9,143 nucleotides of DNA from Oscillatoria sp. Prado101 (lineage in GTDB: Bacteria > Cyanobacteriota > Cyanobacteriia > Cyanobacteriales > Oscillatoriaceae), in the NCBI GenBank assembly GCA_025454445.1, contig JALOOK010000139.1, positions 1-9,143 on the forward strand. Reading direction: 5' to 3'. Under the pieces are notes generated by a model. The model was not told where the DNA came from, did no database searches, and saw only the letters and a list, made by a program, of their open reading frames with translations. Position 1 is the first letter of the stretch. Each line of letters begins with the position of its first letter. Below are positions 6,301 to 9,143 of the stretch, one piece after another. Made by a program: the position numbers and the translations under genes.

Positions 6301-6499
6301 CAGACTTGTTGGATAAAAATAATCTATACATTCTATCCCCGCCACCCGCCACCTGTTCAATATAAATTTCTTATATATCCTGCTGGCTTGCCCTTTTGAG
6401 GATCGCTGAATTTGCGATTGTCAGGTAATCTTAACTGTGAAGTTGACTTGGGGATGCTCTCAGCTGCCGGTGCCTAAAGCTATCCCAGCTTCCTTGTCT

Positions 6500-6961
6500 C
6501 TATTCCACATAGCCCAGCTGACGCCGCGCTTCAAACAGGCCCACTGCCGCACTCACTGAAAGATTTAGGCTGCGCACACGAGGCTGTGTCATCGGTATAT
6601 ATACCGTTGCCGTACAATTTTCCAGGACTTCCTCTGGCAAGCCGGCTGTTTCACTGCCAAACAGCAGCCAGTCGTCTGGCTGGTACTGGTGTTTGATATA
6701 GCTACAGCTTCCCCGAGTGCTGAAGCCGATCCAGCGCCCACCACGCTGCCGGTGGCAAGCTCGAAACGCTTCTAGAGTCGGGTGGTAGTGCAGCTTGACG
6801 TATGGCCAGTAGTCCAGACCGGCTCGCTTGAGGTAGCGGTCGCTAATTTCAAAGCCCATCGGCCCCACTAAATGCAGCTCCGTGCCGGTAGCTGCGCACG
6901 TTCGGGCAATATTGCCCGTATTTGGCGGAATTTGGGGGTAAATCAGCACAACTTGAGGCAT
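6500..6961 (-). CDS. trmL: tRNA (cytidine(34)-2'-O)-methyltransferase TrmL (YibK-type SPOUT)
   Basis: This 153-residue protein should transfer a methyl group from S-adenosylmethionine to the 2'-O of the wobble nucleotide 34 in certain leucine tRNAs, acting in the cytoplasm as a dimer. All three SPOUT motifs are present: IPPNTGNIARTCAATG (residues 11-26) with the key Asn and Arg20, LFGSETAGLP (100-109), and IPMTQPRVRSLNLSVSAAV (122-140), which form the knotted cofactor site. Length matches TrmL/YibK, which lack the extra RNA-binding domain of larger SpoU enzymes. The ATG at 6959-6961 sits at the expected distance from the first motif, but no clear Shine-Dalgarno sequence precedes it. It follows gshA on the same strand after 162 bp with a hairpin between, so cotranscription is uncertain. 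Confidence 0.93.
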   Translation of the reverse strand: MPQVVLIYPQIPPNTGNIARTCAATGTELHLVGPMGFEISDRYLKRAGLDYWPYVKLHYHPTLEAFRACHRQRGGRWIGFSTRGSCSYIKHQYQPDDWLLFGSETAGLPEEVLENCTATVYIPMTQPRVRSLNLSVSAAVGLFEARRQLGYVE

Positions 6962-6970
6962 GAGGCCCTA

Positions 6971-6976
6971 ATTCTA
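6971..6976 (-). promoter_or_regulatory. Possible -10 element close to the trmL start
   Basis: TAGAAT on the minus strand lies only nine bases before the ATG of trmL. If used, it would yield a message with a leader of just a few bases, consistent with the lack of a Shine-Dalgarno sequence. No good -35 box stands 16-18 bases upstream, so the call is weak. Confidence 0.2.
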
Positions 6977-7081
6977 TCTCACTTTAGGCAGACATATGAT
7001 CAAAGTTGCCCTCCGGCTGGCAAAAATCTGCCCAAATCAAGAGGGAATATATTTAAATTTCTAATAGGTGGTGCCGGGAAA

Positions 7082-7107
7082 CGACTGATTAGATATTCTA
7101 ATAGTCG
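7082..7107 (-). terminator. Hairpin downstream of gshA
   Basis: On the minus strand, CGACTATTAG pairs with CTAATcAGTCG around the loop AATAT, giving ten base pairs with one bulged C. It starts 17 bp after the gshA TGA (7124-7126) and is followed by TTTCCC, too short a T run for a classic terminator. It may be a weak terminator or a 3'-end stabiliser between gshA and trmL. Confidence 0.4.
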
Positions 7108-7123
7108 AATCTGGCACAGGGCC

Positions 7124-8275
7124 TCAGGCCACCCACAGCTGGCACAGCTTATCTTCCAAATCTCCTTCCTGCTTAGCCTGGGCTTGCATGGCCTGGGTGA
7201 TTACTCCCCTGCAATCTAGCCCTTGCGAGTGCAGTTTTAACCACTGCTGGGCTGTGTTCCCTTCGCGGAGAATTTTCTTGAGCGGTGAGAGGAAGCAGCT
7301 GAAGCCTCGTTTCTTAGCAGACGGCCAGACTTGTTGGTAAAGTTCCTCAATCCAATCCCGCGCTAAAATAGCCCTGCCGTCCAGCCAGTGCCGCAACTGG
7401 GCGTCTAGGCTGTCTTTGGCGGCTGCTTCCTCGTTGGCGTCGGTGAGGGCAATCAGGTCTTCGGCACGTGCCGACGAGGGCAGCTGGCTGATTTCCAAGG
7501 GATCTAAGCTGGGATCTTCTATCAGCTGGGACAGGCGAGCTTCCAGGAGGGCGGTTACCGCCAGCAGGGAAATGGGATCGGCGATTAAGTCGCAGATTCT
7601 CAGTTCCAGCCGGTTGACGCTGTAGGGACGCCGGTCGCCGTTGGGGCGGACGGAAGCCCACAGGTGGCGGACGTTTTGCATGGTGCCGGCGGCGAGCTGT
7701 TCTTCCGTCCACTGTATGAAGTGGGCGTGGCTTTCAAAGATGGGGACGTGGGCGGGCGTTTTGGGAAACATCTGCCAGCGGGTGGAGTGGGAGCCGGTGA
7801 CTTGGCCGTCCAGGAAGGGGGAGGAGGCGCTCAGAGCTAGGTACAGGGGCGCTTCTACCCGGATCAGGCGAATGGCTCGCATCAGCAGTTCCGGGTTGCT
7901 GATGCCAATGTTGATGTGGACGCTGGCGGTGACGACGCTGGTTCCGTAGGTTTGCTCGATGTAGGTGTGGTAGGGGTTGCCCGGATCGGAGCGGTAAAAG
8001 TGCTGGCTGTCGCCCAGGGACAGGGTGCTGCCAGGAATCAGGGTGTAATCGCCCAGAGTGTGCAGGTACTGGCGCAGCTGTAACCTGGGGCGCACTAACT
8101 CACACAAGAGCCGGTCGTAGGACGTTAGGGGGGCGGTGGTGTATTCGACGTTGCGACTGTCTGGTTCCCGCACGAATCTGTCTAGGGCGGCAACGATTTT
8201 GTCGGAGAGGCCAACAATGTCCCCTTGCGGGGTGCCGGTGTACATCTCGATTTCAAAGCCTTTCGATAGCAGCAC
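7124..8275 (-). CDS. gshA: Glutamate-cysteine ligase, cyanobacterial type
   Basis: This enzyme catalyses the ATP-dependent joining of glutamate and cysteine to gamma-glutamylcysteine, the first step of glutathione synthesis in the cytoplasm. The recognisable cyanobacterial pattern is LLSKGFEIEMYTGTPQGDIVG at the N-terminus, EYTTAPLTSYD, then GDYTLIPGSTLSLGD, TASVHINIGISNPE, the SHSTRWQMFPKTP segment, and NRLELRICDLIADP. The frame is open up to an ATG at 8365, but the conserved family sequence starts only at residue 31 of that frame. I therefore choose the GTG at 8273-8275, preceded by GCGGAG eight bases upstream; it gives 383 residues, in line with my memory of the family's size. The 30 extra residues from the ATG look non-conserved. 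No strong promoter was found; a tandem hairpin array lies about 160 bp upstream. Confidence 0.92.
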   Translation of the reverse strand: MLLSKGFEIEMYTGTPQGDIVGLSDKIVAALDRFVREPDSRNVEYTTAPLTSYDRLLCELVRPRLQLRQYLHTLGDYTLIPGSTLSLGDSQHFYRSDPGNPYHTYIEQTYGTSVVTASVHINIGISNPELLMRAIRLIRVEAPLYLALSASSPFLDGQVTGSHSTRWQMFPKTPAHVPIFESHAHFIQWTEEQLAAGTMQNVRHLWASVRPNGDRRPYSVNRLELRICDLIADPISLLAVTALLEARLSQLIEDPSLDPLEISQLPSSARAEDLIALTDANEEAAAKDSLDAQLRHWLDGRAILARDWIEELYQQVWPSAKKRGFSCFLSPLKKILREGNTAQQWLKLHSQGLDCRGVITQAMQAQAKQEGDLEDKLCQLWVA

Positions 8276-8432
8276 GGTTTTGACTCCGCTGTATTGATTG
8301 TTACTTATCCAGTATGTCGGAAATTTAGGCGCACGATCTGCGGGCTGTCTGATGTTCCCTGTCAAGTCGCTGGGGCAAAGGGGGCGGTCTGGGTGGCCCT
8401 CCCCTACGCTGACCGGGTTTCTCAGCCCAAAA

Positions 8433-8640
8433 GTTCGTAGTTGGGCTTCAGCCCTTGCGTTCGTAGTTGGGCTTCAGCCCAAAAGTTCGTAGTTGGGCTG
8501 CACGCCCAAAAGTTCGTAGTTGGGCTTCAGCCCAAAAGTTCGTAGTTGGGCTGCACGCCCAAAAGTTCGTAGTTGGGCTGCACGCCCAAAAGTTCGTAGT
8601 TGGGCTAAAGCCCAAAAGTTCGTAGTTGGGCTTCAGCCCT
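8433..8640. repeat. Eight-unit tandem array of 26/27-bp hairpin repeats
   Basis: Units begin with gttcgtagttgggc and end with gcccaaaa. Starts are 8433, 8459, 8485, 8512, 8538, 8565, 8592 and 8618 (the last is cut after gccc at 8640). Each unit holds an inverted repeat ttgggc...gcccaa. Three loop forms occur: cttcag (units 1, 2, 4, 8), ctgcacg (units 3, 5, 6; 27 bp) and ctaaag (unit 7). Unit 1 has ttgc in place of the final aaaa. A partial end, cagcccaaaa, precedes the array at 8423-8432. There are no spacers, so it is not CRISPR. It belongs with the short tandemly repeated repetitive sequences common between genes in filamentous cyanobacteria. Confidence 0.92.
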
Positions 8641-8667
8641 ACCGATTGGCACCTGATTTGAAGATAG

Positions 8668-8688
8668 GGACAGGCGAGACGCCTGTCC
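8668..8688. repeat. Inverted repeat of the gacaggcg...cgcctgtc type
   Basis: GGACAGGCG (8668-8676) and CGCCTGTCC (8680-8688) pair perfectly around aga. The element begins 16 bp past the stop codon of the partial right-edge gene and could act as its terminator, but no T run follows on the minus strand. I recognise this acaggcg-agacg-cctgt pattern as an interspersed element in filamentous cyanobacterial genomes. Confidence 0.6.
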
Positions 8689-8704
8689 TACGGGGTAAAA
8701 GGGA

Positions 8705-9143
8705 TTATTTCTTATTTTTGCCTTTAGGTTTTGAGAAAATTTTCCCGGCACCTTTGGAGTTGATCTCCGGCTGTTTTTGGGCGGCATAGGTGGAGATAAA
8801 TTTCCCAGGCGAGTCCATATCCGCCTCAGCGATGCCAAGGCGGACGAACTCTGCCCACACTTCCTCACTCAGCAGCCTTAAAGCAAGCTCGCGATTTTCA
8901 CCGGCAATCGCGCCAACAACTTTCTGCCATCCCTCCCGCAATGAGTCAATATTCGGGTCTTGTGTTGAAAACTGACTCAGCAAAGAAAGTGCTGTGCCGA
9001 AACAAGCTGAATCGGGAGATATCTTTTTCGACCTCAGCCCCTGACGCACCACTTTCAGCCACACCGGCATTAGTTCCAGCCAGTTGTTTTCCAGCAGCCG
9101 GTTGAGTGCCATTTCCTCCATCCCCAGCGCACCCCACATACAG
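8705..9143 (-). CDS. Unrecognised protein, C-terminal part (gene runs off the right edge)
   Basis: The frame is open from the window edge to TAA at 8705-8707. An ATG at 9139 exists, but the frame continues upstream of it without a stop, so the true start probably lies outside and the visible 144 or so residues are a C-terminal part. The visible sequence appears largely helical and amphipathic (for example NRLLENNWLELMPVWLKVV and LREGWQKVVGAIAGENRELA) with no membrane segment or signal. It ends in a lysine-rich tail (KIFSKPKGKNKK) that could touch nucleic acid or be unstructured. I recognise no catalytic motif or family. Codon use and frame continuity look like a real gene. Neighbouring context gives no functional clue. 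Confidence 0.6.
   Translation of the reverse strand, partial: CMWGALGMEEMALNRLLENNWLELMPVWLKVVRQGLRSKKISPDSACFGTALSLLSQFSTQDPNIDSLREGWQKVVGAIAGENRELALRLLSEEVWAEFVRLGIAEADMDSPGKFISTYAAQKQPEINSKGAGKIFSKPKGKNKK

Larger units (their letters stand above)
5861..6499. other. Spacer between trmL and the peptidase gene
   Basis: This 639-bp stretch holds the peptidase promoter and its leader of about 115 bases on the right-to-left strand, and a possible ABC-ATPase remnant near 6130-6300 (listed separately). Near 6350-6380 it turns AT-rich (tataaatttcttatatatcc). I see no convincing terminator after trmL and no intact gene. Minus-strand frames of 112 and 64 codons exist here, but neither has a credible ribosome-binding site or a full-length family match. 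Confidence 0.5.
8276..8704. other. Spacer upstream of gshA carrying a tandem hairpin array
   Basis: This 429-bp stretch separates gshA from the next minus-strand gene. It contains the eight-unit array (8433-8640) and a separate inverted repeat (8668-8688), described in their own entries. The part nearest gshA (8276-8400) should carry its promoter. A TTGACA occurs on the minus strand near 8359-8364, but no good -10 box lies 16-18 bases downstream of it. Confidence 0.5.

Noticed and set aside
6014..6352. Intact 112-residue minus-strand gene
   Set aside because: There is no credible ribosome-binding site and no full-length similarity, and the recognisable pieces are split with the neighbouring frame, so at most it is a remnant.
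8433..8640. CRISPR array
   Set aside because: The repeats abut one another with no unique spacers, the unit itself is palindromic, and no cas gene is visible.
8520..8789. Plus-strand protein with PKVRSWA repeats
   Set aside because: It is a translation of the tandem DNA repeat running into unrelated sequence and the opposite-strand gene; unit lengths of 26 and 27 bp break any consistent protein repeat.

Overview
The window looks like chromosomal DNA from a filamentous cyanobacterium, probably Oscillatoriales-like; the genus cannot be fixed from the sequence alone. The evidence is a cyanobacterial-type glutamate-cysteine ligase, a LysM/M23 cell-wall peptidase with the long N-terminal leader seen in cyanobacterial homologues, a tRNA gene without an encoded CCA end, and several classes of short palindromic repeats between genes that are typical of large cyanobacterial genomes. 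The DNA is moderately GC-rich. Nothing points to a prophage, an insertion sequence or a CRISPR locus.

Layout. Positions 1-381 hold no firm gene: there is a 100-bp-spaced direct repeat, a hairpin and one doubtful 46-codon reading frame. A plus-strand amylo-alpha-1,6-glucosidase (glycogen debranching type) fills 382-2481 and ends at a GC-rich hairpin. A repeat-rich convergent spacer follows (2482-2813). Everything after that is on the minus strand: a CAT-anticodon tRNA with its own promoter (2814-2934); a strong intrinsic terminator (2951-2985); a 945-residue LysM + M23 peptidase (3023-5860) with a TTG start, a good Shine-Dalgarno sequence and a convincing sigma-70-type promoter; a 639-bp spacer with a possible ABC-ATPase remnant; the tRNA methyltransferase trmL (6500-6961); and gshA (7124-8275, GTG start). 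A 429-bp spacer then carries an eight-unit tandem hairpin array, and the window ends inside an unrecognised minus-strand gene (8705-9143).

How the genes relate. They are mostly housekeeping functions with no shared pathway: storage-polysaccharide breakdown, tRNA supply and modification, peptidoglycan remodelling and glutathione synthesis. trmL and gshA lie 162 bp apart on the same strand but have separate hairpin and promoter-like signals, so a common operon is not required.

Most worth a second look are the 26/27-bp tandem array upstream of gshA, whose units keep a stem while swapping the loop; the hairpin that wraps the TTG start codon of the peptidase; and the possible decayed ABC transporter segment. 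I found no clear new multi-gene system.
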